Below, piece after piece: positions 9,008 through 16,864 of a stretch of DNA of 64,000 bases (within the stretch, counting starts at the first letter, position 1; every line of letters begins with the position of its first letter). The position numbers and the translations under genes are program-made. Under the pieces are notes generated by a model. That model worked only from the letters and a program-made list of their open reading frames with translations. It had not been told where the DNA came from and made no database searches. Source of the stretch: Pedobacter steynii. Its GTDB lineage: Bacteria; Bacteroidota; Bacteroidia; Sphingobacteriales; Sphingobacteriaceae. Location of the stretch: the NCBI RefSeq assembly GCF_001721645.1, contig NZ_CP017141.1:4340001-4404000 (forward strand), read 5' to 3'.

Positions 9008-9541
9008 ATGCGAAAACTAATATTAGGACTGGCCGTAACATTAGACGGATACATTGAAGGTCCGAACGGCGAATATGACTGGTGCTTTACCGATCAGGAT
9101 TATGGACTGAATGAATTCTTTGCCCGCATTGATGCCATCTTTATAGGGCGAAAAAGCTATGAAATCGCGCAGCAATATGCCGATGGTAATAATGGAGAAA
9201 TGGTACCTGGCATGCCTGCAGTTACGGAGTATGTATTTTCGAAGACATTAAAATCTTTAAAAGAAGGTGCGGTACTGATATCAGGTGACAGTATTGCTGA
9301 AGCACGTAGGATAAAAGAACAACCGGGCAAGGACATTTGGCTGTATGGAGGGGCTTTGCTTACCGCTGCCCTGATGAAAGAAGGACTTGTAGATGAACTG
9401 TGGCTTTCGGTGCATCCAATATTACTGGGTAGTGGTAAACTACTGTTTCAGGAGCAAAGTAATCGTACCCAACTTACACTCCTGGATAGTAAAACCTATG
9501 AAACAGGTCTGGTTTCACTCCGTTACGGCATTAAAAATTGA
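9008..9541 (+). CDS. Dihydrofolate-reductase-family protein (RibD C-terminal fold)
   Basis: The 177-residue cytoplasmic protein begins MRKLILGLAVTLDGYIEGPNGEYDW. It keeps the reductase signatures FIGRKSYEI, a VFSKTLKSL strand-helix and the nucleotide-binding segment DIWLYGGALLTAALMKEGLVDEL, followed by PILLGSGKLLF. The family uses NADPH; members include RibD reductase and YyaP/YwjB-like proteins of unknown substrate. Length and ends match the YyaP-like group. It is followed by an SRPBCC protein gene after a 200-nt gap in which I recognise nothing. The real substrate is unknown. Confidence 0.88.
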   Translation: MRKLILGLAVTLDGYIEGPNGEYDWCFTDQDYGLNEFFARIDAIFIGRKSYEIAQQYADGNNGEMVPGMPAVTEYVFSKTLKSLKEGAVLISGDSIAEARRIKEQPGKDIWLYGGALLTAALMKEGLVDELWLSVHPILLGSGKLLFQEQSNRTQLTLLDSKTYETGLVSLRYGIKN

Positions 9542-9741
9542 TGACGAAAAACGTTTCTCCCGGAATTTATACAGGAAGGTCTGGAAGCCTGTCGCAAAAT
9601 TGCCTGTAAATTGTCGCATTATCCCCCTTTTAATATCTGTTTTTACCAGGATCTTTATTAAAACAATGGTGGAGCAGCTACCACAGACAAAAACGGGCGA
9701 GCCGAAAAGCCAAACGAGTAGGAATACAAAAAAATGATGTT

Positions 9742-10194
9742 ATGTCAGACAATAAAGTTTCATTACACAGAGTTATTAAGGCCTCTCCTGAAAAGGTATA
9801 TCGTGCCTTCACCGAATCTACGGCGATCGCTTCATGGTTGCCGCCTTATGGCTTTCTTTGTACCGTACACGAGATGAACGTTCAGGTTGGTGGTACTTTT
9901 AGAATGTCGTTTCACAATTTTACTACTGGAAATGGCCATTCATTTGGCGGAGAATATTTAGAGGTTAAGCCAAATGAATTTCTTAAATACACCGACAAAT
10001 TTGATGATCCTAACCTGCCGGGTATAATGACTACTTCTGTTTGGATTCAAAAAACATCAGTAGGCACGGAATTAAAAGTACTGCAGGAAGGAATACCTGC
10101 TGTGATACCAGCGGAAATGTGTTATCTGGGTTGGCAGGAATCGCTGGAAAAACTCATTAAACTGGTTGAACCTGAAATACCGGATGCCGGATAA
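9742..10194 (+). CDS. SRPBCC / AHSA1-like domain protein
   Basis: This 150-residue single-domain START-like protein reads VSLHRVIKASPEKVYRAFTE at the start, followed by the W-L-P-P-Y-G-F segment and GGTFRMSFHNF. It closes with the family's C-terminal helix (YLGWQESLEKLIKLVEPE). These proteins form a hydrophobic ligand cavity, and some are linked to Hsp90 activation, but bacterial members mostly have no defined role. It ends with a strong terminator at 10247. Pairing with a DHFR-like reductase on the same strand is common in soil bacteria and may reflect detoxification of small molecules, which is inference only. Confidence 0.88.
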   Translation: MSDNKVSLHRVIKASPEKVYRAFTESTAIASWLPPYGFLCTVHEMNVQVGGTFRMSFHNFTTGNGHSFGGEYLEVKPNEFLKYTDKFDDPNLPGIMTTSVWIQKTSVGTELKVLQEGIPAVIPAEMCYLGWQESLEKLIKLVEPEIPDAG

Positions 10195-10246
10195 ATTGTT
10201 GATAAAGTATTCTCTTTCACTGGTAACCTAACCGTGAAACGTGATT

Positions 10247-10283
10247 AAACCGCCTCTAAATATCATTATTTAGAGGCGGTTTT
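10247..10283 (+). terminator. Strong Rho-independent terminator
   Basis: A perfect 16-bp stem (10247-10262 with 10267-10282) closes a TCAT tetraloop, and the right arm ends in TTTTG. It lies 52 nt after the SRPBCC stop. The remainder of the 308-nt gap to 10502 contains one further small inverted repeat (GACCTAT 10410-10416 / ATAGGTC 10426-10432) and a weak TTG-N20-TAGTATTTG promoter-like stretch before the next gene. Confidence 0.88.
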
Positions 10284-10502
10284 GTTGGGCATCTCTCTCT
10301 AATACTGGCCCGGAAAACGGTCGTTATCCCTGAAAAAATGATCTTTCCTTGTTAATGTATTTTAACTTGCTGATTTTCAGTCGTAAGTGCTTAAGTTTGT
10401 AATAGTGTAGACCTATTGTAATCCGATAGGTCGAATTGAAATTAAAGGCGAGGGTGTATAGTATTTGTTTGAATTAAGATTTCTAACCTAAAAACTATAA
10501 AC

Positions 10503-11846
10503 ATGAATTTAATTGAAATGCTAAAGAATGAGGTCAGCGGCAGCGTTGTCTCCTCTTTAAGCCAGAAAGCTGGCGTAACTGAAGAACAGGTGCAAGCCGG
10601 TTTTTCTGCAGGTATTCCCGCTGTTCTGGCCGGAATCTTAAAAAACGGAGTAGGAGGAGATTCAGGATTTTTGGGCAAAATGCTCTCTAATATTACCAAT
10701 TCAGGAGGAGAAAGTAAACCGGAAGATTTGTTAAACAGCGATAATGATTCTTTGTTGGAGAAAGGTAAATCAATGTTGGGTGGTTTATTTGGACAGGATA
10801 CTGATGCTTTAACGAATGCAGTTTCCTCATCAGGTGGATTGAGCACTGATAAATCCGCAGGCTTGCTGGCAATGATTGTTCCGTTAATTACCGGATTTGT
10901 ATCTAAAATCATGAGCAGTAAAGGCTGGAGCCTGACCGACTTATTGGGTAAGATTTTTGAAAATAAAGCAGATATTACCGCCGCACTTCCTCAGGGCTTA
11001 GGCGATTCGCTCGGCTTAGCGGGGATCAATATGCCAAATGTGAATATTCCGAATGTAGAGGTGCCGAAAGTGGAAGTGCCCAGGGTCGAAGTACCACGGG
11101 TTCCTCCTGTAAATTATGCTTCTGGAAATGACGTTAAATCCGGAGGTAGCTTCTTGAAATGGTTAATCCCATTACTGATCATCATTATAGGAGTATGGTG
11201 GATCTTAGGCAGATCGGGTTGCAAAGACACGACCATGAGTAGCGCAGTTGATTCTTTATCGGCTAATGTAGATTCTGCAGGCAACCAACTTGACTCTGCT
11301 GCTGATGCGATAAAAGATGGAGCAACAACCGCAAAAGGTGCCATTGCAGGTAAACTGAATGAAGCTGGTGATTTTATCAGAGATCTGGGTGCTAATATCA
11401 ATAAGAAACTAGCCGATGGCACGGTAATTAATATTGGAGATAATTCTGTAGAAAACCGCTTGATCTCATTCATTGAAGACAAAGATAAACCGGTTGATAA
11501 AACCACCTGGTTTACTTTTGACAGGTTGTATTTTGAAACCGGAAAAAGTACCTTAAAAGCTGAATCGCAGGAGCAGTTAAAAAATATAACCGCCATTTTA
11601 AAAGCTTATCCGAATGTAAAGCTCAAAATGGGAGGATATACTGATAATACCGGTGATGCAGCTGTGAACAAGAAAATATCTACCGAGCGGGCAAACGCCG
11701 CAGTAGAAGCACTGGTAAAACTAGGCGTTGATGCCAAACGCCTGGAAGCGGAAGGTTATGGTCCTGAACATCCGATTGCCAGTAATGATACCCCTGAAGG
11801 AAGGGCCCAAAACAGACGGATTGATATTCGTGTCACTCAAAAATAA
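10503..11846 (+). CDS. DUF937-OmpA fusion, membrane-anchored peptidoglycan-binding protein
   Basis: The 447-residue protein combines a DUF937 helical domain (about 1-140), a short V-P-rich linker with repeated VEVPKV/VEVPRV units (about 180-200), one transmembrane helix (about 218-236, LIPLLIIIIGVWWI) and a coil-rich spacer. The C-terminal OmpA domain lies at about 337-447, with the peptidoglycan-binding region GYTDNTGD, ERANAAVEALV and GRAQNRRIDIRV. There is no signal peptide, so the DUF937 part should stay cytoplasmic and the OmpA part reach the cell wall. A terminator hairpin follows at 11862-11904. The family is known in Bacteroidota, but its role in envelope homeostasis is unproven. Confidence 0.9.
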   Translation: MNLIEMLKNEVSGSVVSSLSQKAGVTEEQVQAGFSAGIPAVLAGILKNGVGGDSGFLGKMLSNITNSGGESKPEDLLNSDNDSLLEKGKSMLGGLFGQDTDALTNAVSSSGGLSTDKSAGLLAMIVPLITGFVSKIMSSKGWSLTDLLGKIFENKADITAALPQGLGDSLGLAGINMPNVNIPNVEVPKVEVPRVEVPRVPPVNYASGNDVKSGGSFLKWLIPLLIIIIGVWWILGRSGCKDTTMSSAVDSLSANVDSAGNQLDSAADAIKDGATTAKGAIAGKLNEAGDFIRDLGANINKKLADGTVINIGDNSVENRLISFIEDKDKPVDKTTWFTFDRLYFETGKSTLKAESQEQLKNITAILKAYPNVKLKMGGYTDNTGDAAVNKKISTERANAAVEALVKLGVDAKRLEAEGYGPEHPIASNDTPEGRAQNRRIDIRVTQK

Positions 11847-11861
11847 ACACTGATTAAATGT

Positions 11862-11904
11862 AAATGAAAACGCTCGGCCACAGAACGGTTGGGCATTTTC
11901 ATTT
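11862..11904 (+). terminator. Terminator-like hairpin after the OmpA gene
   Basis: An 18-nt arm (11862-11879) pairs with 11887-11904 around a 7-nt loop. There are three G-T wobbles and one C-A mismatch. It lies 15 nt after the stop codon. A/T tracts on both sides could make it bidirectional, which would also serve the convergent monooxygenase gene. Confidence 0.6.
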
Positions 11905-12086
11905 AGTTCGGGAGCAATAAAAGATCATATCTTGTAGAAAACCGGGGTTAAAGAATATAAAATAAGACTTCAGGAAGAATATCCCCAACAGCCTGTTTTT
12001 TATCCGTTTAAACGAATCATCATGTCGGGGATATTCTAGATGCGAATCCTCCTTATCAAGGTGTTTTTCTATGCCTCAGCTAAGAA

Positions 12087-12377
12087 TCAGCTGATCTTAT
12101 CTGTGTGATAAATGGTGACCGGCCCATCTATAATGCTTACTGAATCTGCGATAAAACGGGCAATATGAGGTTGAGAATTATGTAGGTTCCATCCCTCCTG
12201 ACTTTCCCAGATCTCCTGAAAAATAAATACGTTTCTGTTTGCCTGATCCTGATGAAGGTCATATTGCAGGCAGGCATTTTCCTTCCTGGAGTCCACAACG
12301 AGCTGTTGCAGCAGGTTTTTCATAGACTCAGCGCTTCCTTCTTTACTTTTTACAATAGCAGTTAAATATATGTTCAT
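12087..12377 (-). CDS. Antibiotic-biosynthesis-monooxygenase (ABM) family protein, quinol monooxygenase-like
   Basis: The 96-residue protein has the ferredoxin-like dimeric fold signature of the ABM family: MNIYLTAIVKSKEGSAE, the LQQLVVDSRKENACLQYDLHQD segment and FIFQEIWESQEGWNLHNSQPHIARF. Members such as YgiN oxidise quinols or act as small heme or aromatic oxygenases without a cofactor. Length is normal. It is convergent with the OmpA gene and divergent from the VKOR fusion at 12680, so it is a single-gene unit. The exact substrate is unknown. Confidence 0.88.
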   Translation of the reverse strand: MNIYLTAIVKSKEGSAESMKNLLQQLVVDSRKENACLQYDLHQDQANRNVFIFQEIWESQEGWNLHNSQPHIARFIADSVSIIDGPVTIYHTDKIS

Positions 12378-12585
12378 TTCTGTATGTGGTTAATAATATC
12401 AGACAAAAATAGTCCGATTTATGATAGGATGATCATCATATAAATCATGCCTGCTTATTATAATTCTGATGCCGGTGAAAAAGACAATTTTTTTATAAAA
12501 CAATATTGATTTTTTTGTAAAATAATAAGTACAGTGAAAATGTTCAGTATAATAGGAAAAATATATTGCAAATGTGAATGTGTTT

Positions 12586-12616
12586 TTTGTAGATTAGTTT
12601 AACGGGATTATTTTTA
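12586..12616 (+). promoter_or_regulatory. Putative housekeeping promoter for the VKOR fusion gene
   Basis: TTTG at 12586-12589 is followed by exactly 19 nt and then TATTTTTA at 12609-12616. This is one mismatch from the Bacteroidota -33/-7 consensus (TTTG-N19-TAnnTTTG). It lies 63 nt before the start codon. The rest of the AT-rich 12378-12679 gap shows no gene and no recognisable precursor peptide. Confidence 0.5.
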
Positions 12617-12679
12617 ATGTTTGTAAAGTAAATTTATTAAGCTGCAAATGTTCTTTTTTGTAAATCAACTGTTCTCTAT

Positions 12680-14263
12680 ATGATAAATCCATTGCAATCC
12701 AGGCTCGAGAATTCTGAAGCCGTAGTTTTATCTCTTATAAAAGAGCTTCGTATTGACGTAAGCAAACCTACCGTACAGTATCAATTAAATGAGCATCCGG
12801 AATACCCTAGTTTATTGGCGATTAGTGATTCTTTAAATGGCTGGAGAATACCGCACGAAACCTATAGGATAGACAAAGGGGAGTATGCTGTTGAGGACCT
12901 TTCATTTCCTTTAATTGCTCATTTAGGAGATGGAGGAGGCAGATTTATATTGATCCATAACATTACAAACGGAAAAGTCACTTATACCAACGAGACAGAG
13001 AAAAAGGCAGTCATGGAGGAAACAGAGTTTCTGAAAAAATGGGATGGAATTCTCTTATATGCCGAAAAGACGGAGCATAGCGGAGAAGAAAATTACAGAA
13101 TGGAACAACTCAAAGGATGGTTCGATCAGGCGCGCGTTCCATTGTTGGTTCTCTTACTCCTGGTTTGTGTTGCTGCGGTGGTTAATGATACTGCATTGAG
13201 TATGGCCTATGGCGCCTTGTTGGCCGTAAAACTGTTAGGAGTTGCCGTCAGTGTATTGCTGTTAGTGTACAGTATTGACGGAAACAATCCTTTCATACAA
13301 AACCTCTGTAGCCTGGGCAAAGAGAATAACTGTAATGCGATCCTGAAGTCAGATGCCGCTAAAGTAACCAGTTGGTTAAGCTGGAGCGAAGTGGGCTTGT
13401 TTTATTTTGCGGGATCATTGCTCTGTCTACTGGTCAACCCACAATCCGTTGCGCTGCTGGCCTGGTTATGTCTTGCTGCTTTACCTTACACTTTTTACTC
13501 CATCGGCTACCAGATAAAGATTAAAAACTGGTGTGTACTGTGCTGTACCATACAGGGATTGCTCTGGCTGGAAGCATTTGCTTTCCTGATGAATTCTTCT
13601 TTTACATTGGATATTCCCCTTTCAGTTCTTCCCACTGTGATGGTTTGTTTTTTACTTCCTATTGCGATCTGGGCTTTCCTGAAACCCTTCCTGACTAAAG
13701 CCGGACAAACAAAACACTTGAAACAGCAGTTGAAAGGATTTAAATACAACAGCGATTTGTTCCATAAACTGCTTACCGGACAACCTCGTTATGCTGTTCC
13801 GGAGGAATTAAAAGCCATCAATTTAGGGAACCCTCAGGCACAAACGGTCATTACGATGGTCACCAACCCATTCTGCGGGCCATGTGCGGCTACCCATAAA
13901 ATGCTGGATGAATGGCTGACGACGAGGGAAGACCTGCAATTAAAAATCTTGTTCACTACGGCAAACCATGAAGAAGATGCCCGCACCAAAGTGGCCAGAC
14001 ATGTAACCGCATTGAGCTTGTCTAAAGACGGTAAATACGTAGGAGAAGCTTTAAATGGTTGGTATAAACAAAGCAATAAAGATTATGATACCTGGGCTAC
14101 TCAATACCCTGTTCATGTGAATGAGGAAATGAGCCTGGTTACGGAAAGGCAAAAGGCCTGGTGTGAGATGGCAGAGATTACTTTTACCCCAACGATCCTG
14201 GTGAACGGTTATAAACTGATGGAACCTTATCGTCTGGAAGATATTCAGTTCATGGATATTTAG
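12680..14263 (+). CDS. C39-like / vitamin K epoxide reductase / thioredoxin-fold membrane fusion protein
   Basis: The 527-residue protein has three parts. The N-terminal C39-peptidase-like domain (about 1-130, PTVQYQLNEHPEYPSLLAI) lacks a catalytic cysteine. The VKOR membrane bundle (about 150-340) carries the loop cysteines Cys210 and Cys218 and the active-site pair Cys285-V-L-Cys288. A periplasmic thioredoxin/DsbA-like domain has Cys399-G-P-Cys402 and a cis-Pro loop (FTPTILVNG). It should oxidise dithiols in exported proteins and pass electrons to quinones, like DsbA plus DsbB in one chain. Such fusions often sit beside C39 ABC exporters of Cys-containing peptides in Bacteroidota. Here no exporter or precursor gene is visible on either side. 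Confidence 0.88.
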   Translation: MINPLQSRLENSEAVVLSLIKELRIDVSKPTVQYQLNEHPEYPSLLAISDSLNGWRIPHETYRIDKGEYAVEDLSFPLIAHLGDGGGRFILIHNITNGKVTYTNETEKKAVMEETEFLKKWDGILLYAEKTEHSGEENYRMEQLKGWFDQARVPLLVLLLLVCVAAVVNDTALSMAYGALLAVKLLGVAVSVLLLVYSIDGNNPFIQNLCSLGKENNCNAILKSDAAKVTSWLSWSEVGLFYFAGSLLCLLVNPQSVALLAWLCLAALPYTFYSIGYQIKIKNWCVLCCTIQGLLWLEAFAFLMNSSFTLDIPLSVLPTVMVCFLLPIAIWAFLKPFLTKAGQTKHLKQQLKGFKYNSDLFHKLLTGQPRYAVPEELKAINLGNPQAQTVITMVTNPFCGPCAATHKMLDEWLTTREDLQLKILFTTANHEEDARTKVARHVTALSLSKDGKYVGEALNGWYKQSNKDYDTWATQYPVHVNEEMSLVTERQKAWCEMAEITFTPTILVNGYKLMEPYRLEDIQFMDI

Positions 14264-14377
14264 GAATTTTAGTATAACATTAAGGAATTTTGGCATATTG
14301 GCGAAATTTCGGGTAAATCTGATTAGATTTAAATTAAGAGAATCATCCAGGGGAATAACCATCTTAATTTTAATCTT

Positions 14378-16663
14378 ATGAAACAGATTTACGCTGGTTT
14401 TATCTTTTTGCTATGCAGCCTCAGCTTAGCTGCTCAGGTGAATCATCCTGGGATCAATTGGGCAGAATATATGAAGCGCCAAACCTTGCGATGGGATTCC
14501 ATCGGTACCAGTTATTATACGGGTATATTATTGGGAAATGGCTTACTGGGGACCAATATTTATCAGGAAGATGACCGTACAATCCGCTTTGATATTGGAC
14601 GGACGGATGTAACCGATCAAAGAGAGCATCAGGGAACAGGACTATCAGAACCGCTGATCTCCCGGCCAAGGTTACCAATCGGAAGAATGGTACTGAAAAC
14701 AGCAGGAGTAATTACAGGGGCTAAAATGAACCTGGATATTTACAATGCCAGGGCAGAGGGAACGATTTATACCACTAAAGGAGCTGTTGAATTCAGCTCG
14801 TTTGTCCCGGCAAATACCAATGTGATCTACATTAAGGCAAAGGGAACTCAGCAGGAAAAGAACGTCAGCTGGCAGTTTGTCGCCGAGCAAAGCAAGAGCC
14901 CTAGAATGAACCAGAACAATTCCGGAAATCCCGATACCTATCCGGAAAATCCTGCCTCAACACTTCAAAAATCAGGGACATTTACGGTTTGTCATCAATT
15001 GTTGTTAAATGGTGGGGGATATGCGACAGCCTGGACAGCTAAAAAAGGAAGCAATGAGAGTACCATGCTCATCTCTGTAGGGTATGATGGAGACGGAAAA
15101 TCAGATGAAATAAAAGAAGCAACAACTGCCATCAATACTTTTATTACCGCTAAGATGCCGGTCGTGTGGGCAGCACATCAAAAATGGTGGAATCAGTTTT
15201 ATCAGAAGAGTTTCCTGTCGCTTCCGGATCAGCGGATGGAAAGTTTTTATTGGATCCAGCTGTATAAACTGGCTTCCGCAACAAGAGCGAACAAACCTAT
15301 GGTTGACCTGATGGGCCCCTGGTTCAGCAGTAAAACACCATGGCCCGGAATCTGGTGGAACTTAAATACCCAGTTAACCTACTCACCTGTTTTTACGGCC
15401 AATCATATGGAATTGGCTAAATCGCTGTTTAATACCCTGAATAAGAACCTGCAGAATCTGATTAATAACGTTCCTGAGGAATGGCGTAAGGATGCGGCTG
15501 CAATCGGACGCATCAGTGGCTATGATCTGGTTGCACCCCTGAGGGAAGCGGAAAAGGACAATGGGCAATTTGAATTGGGGAACCTGACCTGGACCTTGTT
15601 CTATTATTATCAATATTATGCTTACACCAAAGACAAGGAGGAATTAACCAGATACATTTACCCATTACTGAAAAGATCGGTGAATCACCTGATGTATCAT
15701 TTGAAAAAAGATGAGGCAGGAGTTCTTCATCTGCCTTCTTCTTTTTCTCCGGAATATAAATATGCAGAAGATGCGAATTATGCATTATCCAGTTTGCGTT
15801 GGGGATTGGAAACGTTAATTGCGCTGGATAAAAATGAAAATCTAAACGATGCCGACCGGGGAAAATGGGAATCTACTTTAGAAAAGCTGGTACCTTATCC
15901 AGTAGATGATACTGGTTTTATGATCGGTAAGGATGTTCCCCTGAGCAGCTCACACCGCCATTACTCACACCTGATGATGATCTATCCTTATCGCCTGATC
16001 AATGCCGATCAGGTGGATAAAAGGGAGCTCATTGAAAAGTCAATGAACCACTGGATTTCATTGAAAGGAGCATTACAGGGATATACTTTTACCGGTGCTG
16101 CCGCGATCAATGCCATGTTGGGGAAAGGAAATGAATCCTACGATTTATTAAATCAGCTTTTTGATAATTTCATCAAACCAAATACCCTGTACCAGGAATC
16201 CGGTCCGGTGATTGAAACCCCGCTTGCTGCAGCAACTTCTATCCAGGAAATGTTATTACAGAGCTATGGCGGAAAAGCAAGGGTCTTTCCTGCAATTCCG
16301 GATCAATGGAAAAATGTATCATTTGATAAACTTCGGGCAGAGGGTGGTTTTCTGGTCTCCTCAAACCGGGAAAATGGAGAGACTTCGTTTATCAGGGTTT
16401 TTAGCACCAAAGGAGATACCTGCCGGATTCAGACAGATATGAAAGTAAGTATGGTCAGTTCCGATAAAAGAAAAGAACTGGCCTTTACGGTGTATGAGAA
16501 TGAAGGAAAAATGAACCTTAGCTTTTCAACGCTTCCGGGAGAAACGATTTTACTGGCCGCCGGATATGATACCAGTAAATTTAATATCCTGCCTGTAAAA
16601 GCAACGATCAGGGAAAACTGGAGCTGGGGACTGAAAGCCAGGACTGCTGCTAAAATAAAATAA
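14378..16663 (+). CDS. GH95-like (alpha/alpha)6-barrel glycoside hydrolase, atypical
   Basis: This 761-residue exported enzyme has a signal peptide ending LSLAAQ near residue 20. An N-terminal beta-sandwich (TGILLGNGLLGTNIYQ) is followed by a helical barrel resembling GH95. Counterparts of GH95 landmarks can be traced: W-N-L-N-T-Q for the NxN loop, SFSPEY with Glu459 at the general-acid position, and SSSHRHYSHLMMIYP. At the usual DGNFG base motif it reads VIETPLAA with Glu613 in place of Asp. It is therefore related to alpha-L-fucosidases and alpha-L-galactosidases but may cleave something else, or use a different base. It is upstream of a canonical GH95 gene on the same strand, about 200 nt apart. 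A weak promoter-like pair (TTTG 14289, TAAATCTG 14314) precedes it. Confidence 0.75.
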   Translation: MKQIYAGFIFLLCSLSLAAQVNHPGINWAEYMKRQTLRWDSIGTSYYTGILLGNGLLGTNIYQEDDRTIRFDIGRTDVTDQREHQGTGLSEPLISRPRLPIGRMVLKTAGVITGAKMNLDIYNARAEGTIYTTKGAVEFSSFVPANTNVIYIKAKGTQQEKNVSWQFVAEQSKSPRMNQNNSGNPDTYPENPASTLQKSGTFTVCHQLLLNGGGYATAWTAKKGSNESTMLISVGYDGDGKSDEIKEATTAINTFITAKMPVVWAAHQKWWNQFYQKSFLSLPDQRMESFYWIQLYKLASATRANKPMVDLMGPWFSSKTPWPGIWWNLNTQLTYSPVFTANHMELAKSLFNTLNKNLQNLINNVPEEWRKDAAAIGRISGYDLVAPLREAEKDNGQFELGNLTWTLFYYYQYYAYTKDKEELTRYIYPLLKRSVNHLMYHLKKDEAGVLHLPSSFSPEYKYAEDANYALSSLRWGLETLIALDKNENLNDADRGKWESTLEKLVPYPVDDTGFMIGKDVPLSSSHRHYSHLMMIYPYRLINADQVDKRELIEKSMNHWISLKGALQGYTFTGAAAINAMLGKGNESYDLLNQLFDNFIKPNTLYQESGPVIETPLAAATSIQEMLLQSYGGKARVFPAIPDQWKNVSFDKLRAEGGFLVSSNRENGETSFIRVFSTKGDTCRIQTDMKVSMVSSDKRKELAFTVYENEGKMNLSFSTLPGETILLAAGYDTSKFNILPVKATIRENWSWGLKARTAAKIK

Positions 16664-16864
16664 CGAATCCCCTGGCTTATAGTTATTCCGTTTTCAGAGC
16701 ATAAATGCTTGTTAAAATAAATGAAAAATAATTGCAATTAAATTCAAATAGGAATAGATTAATGAACTAAAAGCCAAAATCACTTAATAATTTGACAGAA
16801 AGATAGATTTTCTGTTCGCTAATTGTGCCGTTCTTTGGGTAACACACCTGAAACCAAACCAGAT

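Noticed and set aside
9542..9741. Frame continuing between the DHFR-like and SRPBCC genes
   Set aside because: The longest frame overlaps the end of the reductase gene in another phase and gives a low-complexity basic peptide with no family resemblance; no reliable remnant could be recognised.
16795..16815. ACAGAAA/TTTCTGT inverted repeat before the GH95 gene
   Set aside because: Arms are only 7 bp in AT-rich DNA, with no promoter at the right spacing; not distinguishable from chance.
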